Shown piece by piece: positions 8,425 through 17,848 of a DNA stretch of 64,000 nt. Positions within the stretch are counted from its first letter, which is position 1, and the number at the start of each line of letters is the position of its first letter. The notes beneath the pieces are model-generated. The model was not told the origin of the DNA, searched no databases, and was given only the letters and a program-made list of their open reading frames with translations. Source of the stretch: Rhodanobacteraceae bacterium (GTDB lineage: Bacteria; Pseudomonadota; Gammaproteobacteria; Xanthomonadales; SZUA-5); contig JADKFD010000102.1 in assembly GCA_016717705.1 (NCBI GenBank), forward strand, positions 1-64,000, read 5' to 3'. The translations under genes were made by a program, and so were the position numbers.

Positions 8425-8617
8425 GTTCTTGTTCTGGCGTCCAGGGCAAGGGCGGGATTATGGCTCAGTGTGTACTGAGGATGGTCTGACTCATCGCTCG
8501 CGCGATCTGAATGGCCGTCATTGCCGTCCGCCGGGTTCAGAAGCAATTCAGCGCATTGACCTAGGCTTGTGCCCAGCGGTCGGCTCCGTCGGCAGCGACT
8601 ATCTGGAGGTTCTTCAA

Positions 8618-9337
8618 ATGATGATCCGGCGCGTTTCTGTACTCGTCCTGGCACTGGCTGCCGCTTGCGGCGCGTCGGCTCAGGGTTCCTATCCACCCGG
8701 CAACCAGCCGCCCGCGTTCGAGGAGCCGGGTTACGCGCCGCAAGACGGCTACGCCGAGCAAGGCTACGCGGAGCAAGGCTACGCGGAGCAAGGATACGAG
8801 CAGCCGGGCTATGAGCAGCCGGGCTATGAGCAACAGGGCTACGGGCAACCGGGCTACGAACAGCCCGGAGGCGCGAGTTTCGATTTTGCTCGCGTGGTCG
8901 ATTCCCGGCCGGTCTATGACCAGGTGGGTGTCGCCCAGCCGCGCGAGGTCTGCTGGGAGGAACCGGTGCCGGTGGCACCCGGCTATGCCTATCACGACAG
9001 TCGCAACCCTGGCCCCGAGATCGTCGGCGGCATCATCGGCGGTCTGATCGGAAATCAGTTCGGCCATGGTGACGGACGCGCCGCCGCGACCATTGCCGGC
9101 GTTGCGCTTGGCGCCACGGTTGCCCACAACAATGATCGCAACCGCTATTACGGCCCTCGCTATGCGGCGATGGGCAGCCAGCGGCGTTGCCAGGTGCGCG
9201 AGGACTATCAGGCACAGCGTCAATTGGTCGGCTACGACGTGACCTACGACTACAAGGGCGTCATCGGCCACACCTTCAGCCAGCGCCCGCCGGGCACCGA
9301 GATCCGCGTGCGCGTTTTTGTCGAGCCAGTAGAGTAG
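8618..9337 (+). CDS. Exported glycine-zipper protein with YEQPG repeats
   Basis: Envelope protein of 239 aa. A signal peptide (MMIRRVSVLVLALAAACGAS) is followed by about nine pentapeptide-like repeats of the form YAEQG/YEQPG (residues about 40-85). A glycine zipper comes next (IVGGIIGGLIGNQFG, residues about 130-150), as in 17-kDa surface antigen/glycine zipper 2TM proteins. A C-terminal soluble domain contains CQVREDY and IRVRVFVEPVE. Start chosen at the double ATG after GGAGG (8605-8609); the longer frame reaches into the metG side. The repeats are encoded by near-identical 15-bp units, so length variation is likely. Function unknown, probably envelope-structural. Confidence 0.8.
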   Translation: MMIRRVSVLVLALAAACGASAQGSYPPGNQPPAFEEPGYAPQDGYAEQGYAEQGYAEQGYEQPGYEQPGYEQQGYGQPGYEQPGGASFDFARVVDSRPVYDQVGVAQPREVCWEEPVPVAPGYAYHDSRNPGPEIVGGIIGGLIGNQFGHGDGRAAATIAGVALGATVAHNNDRNRYYGPRYAAMGSQRRCQVREDYQAQRQLVGYDVTYDYKGVIGHTFSQRPPGTEIRVRVFVEPVE

Positions 9338-9343
9338 GAATCA

Positions 9344-9377
9344 GGCAACGCTCGAGCGAGCGTTGCCGCTTTTGCGG
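9344..9377 (+). terminator. Rho-independent terminator after the glycine-zipper gene
   Basis: GGCAACGCTC-GAGC-GAGCGTTGCC is a perfect 10-bp stem with a 4-nt loop, starting 7 nt after the stop codon and followed by GCTTTTGCGG with a short T run. Confidence 0.7.
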
Positions 9378-9484
9378 CGCCGCGTCCGTGGAGCGTCTGG
9401 CGCGGCCCGCAGAAAACCGCGGCCACGGAGGTGCGTGGCCCGGCAGCAGCGCTCATCGAGCACGCCGTAAGTCTTTGATCTTAA

Positions 9485-9538
9485 TGTGGGGGCGGATTTA
9501 CTCCGCGAGAGCTTTCGCGGGATAAACCCGCTCCCACA
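9485..9538. repeat. Family B palindromic repeat, inverted pair
   Basis: Opens with GTGGGGGCGGATTTACTCCGC and closes with GCGGGATAAACCCGCTCCCAC, so two family B half-elements face each other and can form a long imperfect stem. It lies between the terminator and the lipoprotein gene; the rest of 9378-9590 shows no gene. Confidence 0.75.
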
Positions 9539-9590
9539 GCTTCGATGCGCGAACCAGCGCACAGCCAGGGGCGAGCGTGACGCTCATCGA

Positions 9591-10346
9591 TCAGTTGCGC
9601 GGGAATTCCTTGGTCCAGTCGGGCACCGTCACCTGCGGCAGTTGCACCGGCATTCCGTAGTCGGAAAAACTGGCGGTCAGACGCTCGCCGGTCTGCAGTT
9701 CCGCCTGCAGCTTGACCAGGCGCACATTGGTTTCGTCGATGCAGACACTGATCGCCCGGTACTGCCCAAGCAGGCCGGGGCTCTGCGTGAGATTCACCTT
9801 GCGCAACTGGCAGCTGACGCTGCCCACCATCTCCGCAACTGGCGGATCGACAGCCAACGCGGTTTCGGACTTCGGAATCACGTCCAGCACCTGAGCCATG
9901 ATCGCCATTGCCGATGGCACCATGGCGCTGCTGTCGTAACCAGTGGTCGATTCGTGCAGATAGCGCCCGCCGTTGAAGAACCAGTTGCCGTCGAGATCGG
10001 CATTGGCCTTGGGCAGCGAGCGCACGCTGAAGGCGTAGTTGTGCTCGTTGCTGACGCCGGTGGCGTACTGACTGCTGCCATCGGTCAGCGCGACTTCGCT
10101 TTCAAAGTGCAGACTGGTGCCGCTGGTCATCGCCCGCATCGCGCGTTCGTAAGGGCTTACGGCATCCGGGAGTTTCGGCGGGGGTGGCGGTGCCTTGACC
10201 GGAGTTGCGGCGGGCGGCGCGGCGGGCGTGGCCGTAGCGGCCACTTTCGGCGCCTCTTCGGTGGTCGCTGCAGGCTCGTCGCCGCAGGCCGCCAGCGTCA
10301 GGGTCAGCGCCATCGGTATCAGCGCGCGGATCATCAGTCGTTGCAT
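9591..10346 (-). CDS. Putative lipoprotein of unknown function (251 aa)
   Basis: Begins MQRLMIRALIPMALTLTLAACGDE. The lipobox TLAAC and the following Gly-Asp predict a lipid-anchored envelope protein. A low-complexity Ala/Pro/Thr linker (residues about 25-65) precedes a globular domain with YERAMRAMTSGTSLHFESEV and two cysteines (VSCQLRKV, ISVCIDE) that may pair. The annotated start is the ATG giving the signal peptide; 25 upstream codons in frame have no signal character. No family recognised. Confidence 0.75.
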   Translation of the reverse strand: MQRLMIRALIPMALTLTLAACGDEPAATTEEAPKVAATATPAAPPAATPVKAPPPPPKLPDAVSPYERAMRAMTSGTSLHFESEVALTDGSSQYATGVSNEHNYAFSVRSLPKANADLDGNWFFNGGRYLHESTTGYDSSAMVPSAMAIMAQVLDVIPKSETALAVDPPVAEMVGSVSCQLRKVNLTQSPGLLGQYRAISVCIDETNVRLVKLQAELQTGERLTASFSDYGMPVQLPQVTVPDWTKEFPRN

Positions 10347-10439
10347 GAGGTGATTTCGTCCAGTGGGTCGGAGATTGCGGTCAGGGGCCGCGTGAGATGT
10401 ACGACCATGAAAGCCCCGCAATGTTCCCCGCCGACCGAC

Positions 10440-11315
10440 TCAAAGGTCGGCTGCGCCCCTGATCAAGGCACAGCAACGACCGCCGATATGGACGCGGCCG
10501 TCACCCGAACTGCGCACATGCACCTTGCCGTTGCGACCTACCGCGTGTCCCTGGCTGGCGGCATAGCGACCGCCGATCGCGGCCAGCCGGCCCTGGGTTG
10601 CCAGCCAGTCGCCCACTGCAGCATGCGCGCTGCCGGTGACCGGATCCTCGGCAACGCCGGTAGCCGGTGCAAAAGCACGCAGCTCCAGCGGAATCGGCAA
10701 CTGCGGTTCGAAGGAAAACACGGCAACACCTTCGACGCGGCAGCTGCGGCTCAGTTTGGCGATCAGTTCCAGATCAGGCACCAGCGCGCGCACCTGGGTG
10801 CGGCTGGCCAGTTCCACCAGCAGCCAGCGCGCGCCGACATCGGACAGCACCGGGCGCTCGCCGACGCTGCCGCCGATACTGCCCAAAGCCCGGGGCAAGG
10901 CCTCGATGATCTCTGGTGACAGCGCGCTGCGCTTTGCGCAAGGGGCTTGCACCGACACCACGCGCTCGTTGCCGCTGCCTTCGACGTGCACCTCGAGCAG
11001 GCCAGCGCCACATTCCTGGATCAGTCGTCCGTTGGCGGGCTTGACCAGTCCGGCGTCGAGCAAGGTCCAGGCGGTGCCGACGCTGGGGTGGCCGGCGAAG
11101 GACAGCTCGGCCATCGGCGTGAAGATGCGCACGCGATAGCTCGCCTGCGGGCCGCTCGGCGGGACCACGAAGGTGGTCTCCGACAGATTGGTCCAGCGCG
11201 CGAAGCGCTGCATCGCAGCGTCGTCCATGCCGGCGGCATCCATTACCACGGCGAGCGGATTGCCGTCCAGCGGTACGTCGGTGAAGACATCGACCTGGAG
11301 GAAGGGACGCAGCAT
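10440..11315 (-). CDS. PhzF-family epimerase/isomerase
   Basis: Member of the PhzF superfamily (diaminopimelate-epimerase fold), usually 260-300 aa; here 291 aa. The catalytic Glu is E46 in NLSETTFVV. The conserved FAGHPSVGTAW motif and the C-terminal DPVTGSAHA motif are present. Most PhzF paralogues outside phenazine clusters have unknown substrates, and no phenazine genes are nearby, so no phenazine role is proposed. Transcribed alone. Confidence 0.88.
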   Translation of the reverse strand: MLRPFLQVDVFTDVPLDGNPLAVVMDAAGMDDAAMQRFARWTNLSETTFVVPPSGPQASYRVRIFTPMAELSFAGHPSVGTAWTLLDAGLVKPANGRLIQECGAGLLEVHVEGSGNERVVSVQAPCAKRSALSPEIIEALPRALGSIGGSVGERPVLSDVGARWLLVELASRTQVRALVPDLELIAKLSRSCRVEGVAVFSFEPQLPIPLELRAFAPATGVAEDPVTGSAHAAVGDWLATQGRLAAIGGRYAASQGHAVGRNGKVHVRSSGDGRVHIGGRCCALIRGAADL

Positions 11316-11444
11316 GGCGAGGCGCCTGACAAGCTAAACGGGGCGGCGAGATTGGGGAAAGTCGGGGTGGATTGCAAGCCGGCGTTCCCGATTGTGGTGA
11401 TGTAGGTCCCGTTGGCCCAAAGGGCCTAGGTGGCATCAGCCCAT

Positions 11445-11530
11445 GTCACGTAGCCCGCTGCGCGGGCAACGTGACCTACGTCGGAACAGGAGTCAGGTAG
11501 CCCGCTGCGCGGGTAACGTGACTTACGTCG
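11445..11530. repeat. Tandem pair of GTAGCCCGCTGCGCGGG repeats
   Basis: Two copies (about 11450-11483 and 11497-11530) share GTAGCCCGCTGCGCGGG, then CAACGTGAC or TAACGTGAC, then a TACGTCG end. CCCGC-TGC-GCGGG is a hairpin, and GTCACGT/ACGTGAC adds an outer pairing. They lie in the 325-bp gap between phzF-like and lysAC; no gene is seen there. Confidence 0.75.
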
Positions 11531-11640
11531 GCGAGGTGCTTGCCCGGCCTGCGCCTTTGGTTGACTCGCATGCTCATGCTGCAGTGCGGTAGGGTTGTAG
11601 CCCGGAAAAACAGGCACCGCGAGAGGACACCGCAACCACC

Positions 11641-14220
11641 ATGCGCTGGATCGTACTCAAGTTTGGCGGCACCAGTGTGTCGCGCCGGCACCGATGGGAG
11701 AACATCGGCCGTCTGATGCGGGCGCGCCAGCAGCAGGGGTTCAAGGTGGTCACCGTGGTGTCGGCGCTGTCGGGGGTGACCGATGCGCTGAAAGCCATGG
11801 CGGCACTGCATGGCGATCCGGCGGCGATGGCGGCGGCCGGCGAGGCGCTGATCGAGCGTCATCTGGCTTTCGCGCGCGATCTCGATCTGGCTGCGGAACT
11901 GCTGAATCCGCGCATCGACGCGCTGCGCCGCCTGATGGCCGATGTGCGCGCTGCAGCCGGCGGCTTTTCCTGGCAGGCCGAGCTGTTGGCGCAGGGCGAG
12001 CTCTGGTCGAGCACGCTCGGGGCGCACTTCCTGGCCAGTCTGGGCATGGCGGTGCAGTGGCTGGATGCGCGCGACTATCTGACCAGCCGCGAGCAGACGC
12101 TGCAGACCGAATGGTCGCGTTATCTGAGCGCGATGTGCGATCCACGGCCGAGCCAGTCGATCCGCGCTGATCTGGCCGAGCGCGGCGAGATGTTCATCAC
12201 CCAGGGCTTCATCGCGCGCCAGCCGGGTGGCGACACTGTGTTGCTCGGGCGCGGCGGATCGGATACCTCGGCCAGCTATTTCGGCGCGCTGCTCGGCGCT
12301 GAGCGCGTCGAGATCTGGACCGATGTGCCCGGCATGTTCAGCGCCAATCCCAAGCAGGTGCCGGATGCGCGCCTGCTGCGCCGGCTCGACTACGACGAGG
12401 CGCAGGAAATCGCCACCACCGGCGCCAAGGTGCTGCATCCGCGCGCGATCGGCCCGGTGCGCGAGGTGCGCGTGCCGCTGTGGATCAAGGACACCGAGCG
12501 CCCCGAATTGCCGGGCACCGAGATCGGCGTTGAGGCGGCGAGTGCGGCGCCCAGCATCAAGGCGATCTCGCTGCGCAACGGCATCACCCTGGTGTCGATG
12601 GAATCGATCGGCATGTGGCAGCAGGTCGGCTTCCTCGCCGACGTGTTCGCCATTTTCAAGCGCCACGGGCTGTCGATCGACCTGATCGGCTCGGCCGAAA
12701 CCAATGTCACCGTGTCGCTCGATCCCAGCGACAATCTGCTGGATGCCGGCACGCTGGAAGCGCTGTGCACCGACCTGGCGCGCGTCTGCCGCGTGCGCGT
12801 GATCGCGCCATGCGCGGCGGTCACCCTGGTCGGTCGTGGCATGCGCGGCATGATGCATCGCCTGAGCGAGATCCTCGCCGAGATCGGCGCGCGCCGCGTG
12901 CACCTGGTATCGCAGTCATCGAACAATCTGAACCTCACGTTCGTCATCGATGCCGCCGACGCCGACGGCGTGGTGCCGAGCCTGCACGCCCATCTGGTGC
13001 GCGCGCGGCTGACCGGCGCCGATGGCGATCCGGTTTTCGGCCCGGCCTGGCGCGAACTCGAAGGTGCAAGGCCGCCCGCGCCGCCGACCTGGTGGCAGCG
13101 CGCCCGGCCGCAACTGCTGGCGCTCGCGGCCGAGGGCACGCCGACGTACGTTTATGCCGACAGCGTGGTGCGCGAGCGCGCGCAGGCGCTGAATGACCTG
13201 AAAGCGGTCGATCAGCGCTACTACGCGCTCAAGGCCAATCCGCATCCGGACATCCTGCGCACGCTGGCGGCAATGGGATTCGGCATGGAATGCGTGTCCC
13301 AGGGCGAGCTCGACCACGCCCGGGCCACGCTGTGGCAACTGCCGGCCGAACGCTTCCTGTTCACGCCCAACTTCGCCCCGCGCGCCGAGTACGCGCATGC
13401 GCTGGGCTTGGGTGTGCGCGTAACCGTCGACAATCTGGAGATTCTGGAACGCTGGGGCGAGTTGTTCGCTGGCCATGAAATCCTGCTGCGCCTGGACCTT
13501 GGCCGTGGGCTTGGCCACCATGACAAGGTCAAGACCGGCGGCGAGAAGAGCAAGTTCGGCATCGGCATGACCGATCTGAACCGCGCCCGCGAGTTGGCCG
13601 AGCGCTGCGGGGCTGAGGTGATCGGCCTGCATGCACACCTGGGCAGCGGCATCTTCGACGTTTCGCACTGGAAGAGCGTCTACGCCGATCTCGCAGCCCT
13701 GGCCGAGCGCTTCCCGGCCCTGCGCGTGCTCGACATCGGTGGTGGCCTGGGCGTGCCCCACGAGCCCGGCGAGCCGTCTCTGCCCATGGCGGAACTGGAT
13801 GCGGCGCTGGCCGAGGTCAAGGCGATGTATCCGCGCTTTCAGCTGTGGATCGAACCGGGGCGCTATCTGGTCGCCGAAGCCGGCGTGCTGCTGGCGCGGG
13901 TGACCCAGACCAAGGGCAAGAGCGGCGTGCAGTTCGTCGGCATCGACGCCGGCATGCACACCTTGCTGCGCCCGGCGCTGTATGACGCCTGGCATCAGAT
14001 CGTCAACCTGAGCCGGCTGGATGCGGCCGACGACGGCCGTTGGCAGGTGGTCGGACCGATCTGCGAATCCGGCGACGTGCTCGGGCGCGATCGTCCGCTG
14101 CCGCGACCGGAAGAGGGCGATGTGCTGCTGATCGCCAACGCCGGGGCCTACGGCGCGTCGATGTCCTCGCGCTATAACCTGCGTGAGGCGGTGCGGGAGG
14201 TGTATGGCGATGAGTTGTGA
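11641..14220 (+). CDS. Bifunctional aspartate kinase / diaminopimelate decarboxylase
   Basis: Fusion of the first (aspartate kinase, LysC-type) and last (diaminopimelate decarboxylase, LysA) enzymes of lysine synthesis; 859 aa. The kinase has KFGGTSV at residues 7-13, RGGSDTSASY and a regulatory ACT region (about 310-450). The decarboxylase (about 470-859) has the PLP lysine in YYALKANPHPD, GGGLGVPH, and CESGDVLGRD with the substrate-binding Cys/Glu. This fusion is characteristic of Xanthomonadaceae. Preceded by GAGAGGACACC upstream of the ATG. The ACT region suggests feedback control by lysine, by analogy with LysC. Confidence 0.96.
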   Translation: MRWIVLKFGGTSVSRRHRWENIGRLMRARQQQGFKVVTVVSALSGVTDALKAMAALHGDPAAMAAAGEALIERHLAFARDLDLAAELLNPRIDALRRLMADVRAAAGGFSWQAELLAQGELWSSTLGAHFLASLGMAVQWLDARDYLTSREQTLQTEWSRYLSAMCDPRPSQSIRADLAERGEMFITQGFIARQPGGDTVLLGRGGSDTSASYFGALLGAERVEIWTDVPGMFSANPKQVPDARLLRRLDYDEAQEIATTGAKVLHPRAIGPVREVRVPLWIKDTERPELPGTEIGVEAASAAPSIKAISLRNGITLVSMESIGMWQQVGFLADVFAIFKRHGLSIDLIGSAETNVTVSLDPSDNLLDAGTLEALCTDLARVCRVRVIAPCAAVTLVGRGMRGMMHRLSEILAEIGARRVHLVSQSSNNLNLTFVIDAADADGVVPSLHAHLVRARLTGADGDPVFGPAWRELEGARPPAPPTWWQRARPQLLALAAEGTPTYVYADSVVRERAQALNDLKAVDQRYYALKANPHPDILRTLAAMGFGMECVSQGELDHARATLWQLPAERFLFTPNFAPRAEYAHALGLGVRVTVDNLEILERWGELFAGHEILLRLDLGRGLGHHDKVKTGGEKSKFGIGMTDLNRARELAERCGAEVIGLHAHLGSGIFDVSHWKSVYADLAALAERFPALRVLDIGGGLGVPHEPGEPSLPMAELDAALAEVKAMYPRFQLWIEPGRYLVAEAGVLLARVTQTKGKSGVQFVGIDAGMHTLLRPALYDAWHQIVNLSRLDAADDGRWQVVGPICESGDVLGRDRPLPRPEEGDVLLIANAGAYGASMSSRYNLREAVREVYGDEL

Positions 14221-14286
14221 GACCGCAGAAGCGGGGCAGGGGGCAAGGGGCAGGGGGCAGGGGAAGAGCGCCGGGTCCCGGACCTC

Positions 14287-14353
14287 TGTAGGAGCGCGCT
14301 TGCGCGCGAACGAGGATGCCGGCAATGCGATCGCGCGCGAGCGCGCTCCTACA
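14287..14353. repeat. Inverted pair of family A repeats (hairpin)
   Basis: TGTAGGAGCGCGCTTGCGCG (from 14287) faces GCGCGCGAGCGCGCTCCTACA (to 14353) across a 20-bp spacer, giving a long stem in the lysAC-murL gap. This BIME-like arrangement may act as a transcript-stability or attenuation element. A G-rich stretch (14231-14265) precedes it. Confidence 0.8.
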
Positions 14354-14370
14354 ACGGTCCGGAGATTTTC

Positions 14371-15711
<1,341 letters not shown>

Positions 15712-15714
<3 letters not shown>

Positions 15715-15850
15715 GCCGGGGTGGCGCGTAGCGGCTCCCCGGCACATTTTTGTCCTCCGCGATACGGCTGCCGGGGAATGCGCCTGCCGCGCGTACCGCC
15801 GGCCTAACAAAGCCGGCTATCGTAGGCTGGGCTGACGCGCAGCGTCTCCC
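15712..15850. repeat. GTAGGCCGGGGTGGCGCGTAGCGG-type repeats
   Basis: Two related units: GTAGGCCGGGGTGGCGCGTA at 15712, whose TAG is the murL stop, and GTAGGCTGGGCTGACGCG near 15822 with GTCTCCCCC. Between them is a complementary stretch (ATGCGCCTGCCGCGCGTACC). No gene is seen in 15715-15929. Confidence 0.6.
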
Positions 15851-15929
15851 CCGGCGCGCTCACTTCGCGCGCATCCGAACATCGCCGTGACTGCGTAAAG
15901 CAGACGACTCCCACGACGAGACCCTCGCA

Positions 15930-16343
15930 ATGAGCAACGCATCGATCAGCGCACTGAAACGCGCCCGCGAGTTCTGGAATGGCGGCGATCTGGAGGCTTA
16001 CCTCAGGCTCTACAGTGATGCTGTGATCCTGCACGGCTATGCCGACGTGGCGCCGGGCATGGACGGCGTGCGTGCCTTCTATCAACGGTTCTGGGCCGCC
16101 TTTCCCGGCTCGAAACTGGTGTTCCACGAGGTTGCTGCTGCTGGCGACGATCAAGTGATGTGTCGATTCGAGGTCCAGGGCACTCATGCCGGCCCGTTCC
16201 AGGGCTTTCCGGCCAGTGGGCGGAGTTTCGTTCTGCCGGGAATCACCATCCTGCGTTTTGCCGGTGATCGCTGTGTGGAGCGCTGGAGCCAGGCGGACTT
16301 CCTCGGCTTGTTCGTGCAGTTGGGAATGCTGCCCGCGGCATAG
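15930..16343 (+). CDS. SnoaL-like / ester cyclase-type NTF2-fold protein (137 aa)
   Basis: Small alpha+beta barrel protein of the SnoaL polyketide-cyclase-like family. Pattern: MSNASISALKRAREFWNGGD (helix 1), YSDAVILHGYADVAPGMDGV, FYQRFWAAFP, then THAGPFQGFPASGRSFVLPG and ERWSQADFLGLFVQLGM. The His/Asp positions typical of cyclases (H36, D51 region) are present, but no polyketide genes are near, so it is best called a SnoaL-fold protein of unknown substrate. Confidence 0.8.
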   Translation: MSNASISALKRAREFWNGGDLEAYLRLYSDAVILHGYADVAPGMDGVRAFYQRFWAAFPGSKLVFHEVAAAGDDQVMCRFEVQGTHAGPFQGFPASGRSFVLPGITILRFAGDRCVERWSQADFLGLFVQLGMLPAA

Positions 16344-16396
16344 TCAGCGCGCGCGCCAGGCCGGCATACTGCCAAGGCCACGCTTGCCCGGATTCG

Positions 16397-17758
16397 ATGC
16401 GCTTGACTGCACCTGTCGTGACCCAACGCCGCCTGGGACCGTGGAGCGCCTGCGCGATCGTGGTGGCCAACATGATCGGCACCGGTGTGTTCTCGACGTT
16501 GAGCTACCAGGTGCACGCCTTGCCGGACGAGCGCGCCATCCTGCTGCTGTGGGTACTCGGCGGAATCTCGGCGCTGGCCGGCGCGCTGTGCTGCGCCGAG
16601 CTGGGCGCCGCGCGGCCGCGCTCGGGCGGCGAATACGCCCTGTTGACCCAGCTGTTCCACCCGGCGGCGGGCTTCATGGCCGGTTGGATATCGATGATCG
16701 CCGGCTTCGCCGGCCCGATTGCGGCCGCCGCTCTCGCCTTTTCGGCCTATCTGGGCAAGTTGTGGCCGGCCGCGGGGCAATTTCCGCTCACGGTGGCATT
16801 GGCGCTGGTCACCCTGATCAGCCTGCTGCACATGCTGCGGGTGGAGATCGGTGCGCGTTTCCAGGTGGCGACGACGCTGCTCAAGATCGGTGTGATGCTG
16901 GCGATCGTTGTCGCCGCCATGCTGCACGCGCCGGCTGCGACCATGCTGCACGCCGACCTGGGCGCCGTGGTTGCCAACCCGGCCTTTGCCGTGTCTCTGG
17001 TCTACGTGACTTATGCCTACCTCGGCTGGAACGCCGCGTTGTACGTGGCTGGCGAAGTGCGCGATCCGCAGCGCAACTTGCCGCTGGCGCTGATCGCCAG
17101 CACCGCGCTGGTGACGCTGCTCTACGTTGCGGTCAACTGGGCCTTCCTGCGCCTGGTGCCTTTCGAACAGATGGTGCGCGTCAACCCGGGCGAAATGAGC
17201 GTCGAGAACGAACTGGCGGTCGGCTTTCTCGCCGGGCGCGCGCTGTTCGGCGAGTCCGGCGGCATGATCGTCGGCGGCGCGATTGCCTTCACGCTGATCT
17301 CCACGGTCAGCGCAATGGTGCTTGCCGGTCCCCGTGTGCTGGCGGCGATGGCCGACGACTGGCCGCCGTTCGCGGCCTTCGGACGCCGCCACAGCGGAGG
17401 TTCGCCGCGGCTGGCGATCGCCTTCCAGTGGCTGTTGACCCTGCTGTTGCTGGTCAGCTCCAGTTTCGAATTCGTCATCAATTTCATCGGGGTGTCGCTG
17501 ACCCTGTTCAACATGGCCGTGATCGTCGGCTTCCTGCGCGACCGGGTAATGCATCCGCTAAGACCGCGCCCGTTCCGCGCGCCATTCGGCTGGACCGCAG
17601 CACTGCTGTTTCTGCTCATCAATGCATGGATGATCGTGTTCATGGCGCTCAATCAACCCAAGGCCGTGTGGTTGTCGCTGGCTTCGATCGTCCTTGCTTA
17701 TGCCGGCTACTGGCCGATGCGGCGGCATGCGCCGGCGGTGGCGGCGAGGGTGGGGTGA
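16397..17758 (+). CDS. APC-superfamily amino acid permease
   Basis: Inner-membrane amino acid or amine transporter of 453 aa with about 12 hydrophobic segments. The APC hallmark is at the N-terminus: VVANMIGTGVFSTLSYQ (unwound helix 1 with GTG substrate-binding backbone), then GGISALAGALCCAELGAARP and GGEYALLTQLFHP. SVENELAVGF and TVSAMVLAGPRVLAAMADD fit helices 7-8. The substrate cannot be told. It starts 54 bp after the SnoaL-like gene but shares no clear pathway with it. Confidence 0.88.
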   Translation: MRLTAPVVTQRRLGPWSACAIVVANMIGTGVFSTLSYQVHALPDERAILLLWVLGGISALAGALCCAELGAARPRSGGEYALLTQLFHPAAGFMAGWISMIAGFAGPIAAAALAFSAYLGKLWPAAGQFPLTVALALVTLISLLHMLRVEIGARFQVATTLLKIGVMLAIVVAAMLHAPAATMLHADLGAVVANPAFAVSLVYVTYAYLGWNAALYVAGEVRDPQRNLPLALIASTALVTLLYVAVNWAFLRLVPFEQMVRVNPGEMSVENELAVGFLAGRALFGESGGMIVGGAIAFTLISTVSAMVLAGPRVLAAMADDWPPFAAFGRRHSGGSPRLAIAFQWLLTLLLLVSSSFEFVINFIGVSLTLFNMAVIVGFLRDRVMHPLRPRPFRAPFGWTAALLFLLINAWMIVFMALNQPKAVWLSLASIVLAYAGYWPMRRHAPAVAARVG

Positions 17759-17848
17759 GGGACGATTGGGTTTTTTCTTGCTTTCCTTTGCGTTCTTCGC
17801 GTCCTTTGCGGATAAAAGCAGTTGGTTTTTGCCAGATCGGGGTTGCGG

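Noticed and set aside
10440..11315. Phenazine biosynthesis role for the PhzF-like gene
   Set aside because: No other phenazine genes are present, and PhzF paralogues are common with unrelated functions.
11316..11640. Lysine riboswitch upstream of the lysAC fusion
   Set aside because: The leader contains only dispersed repeats; the conserved L-box core was not seen.
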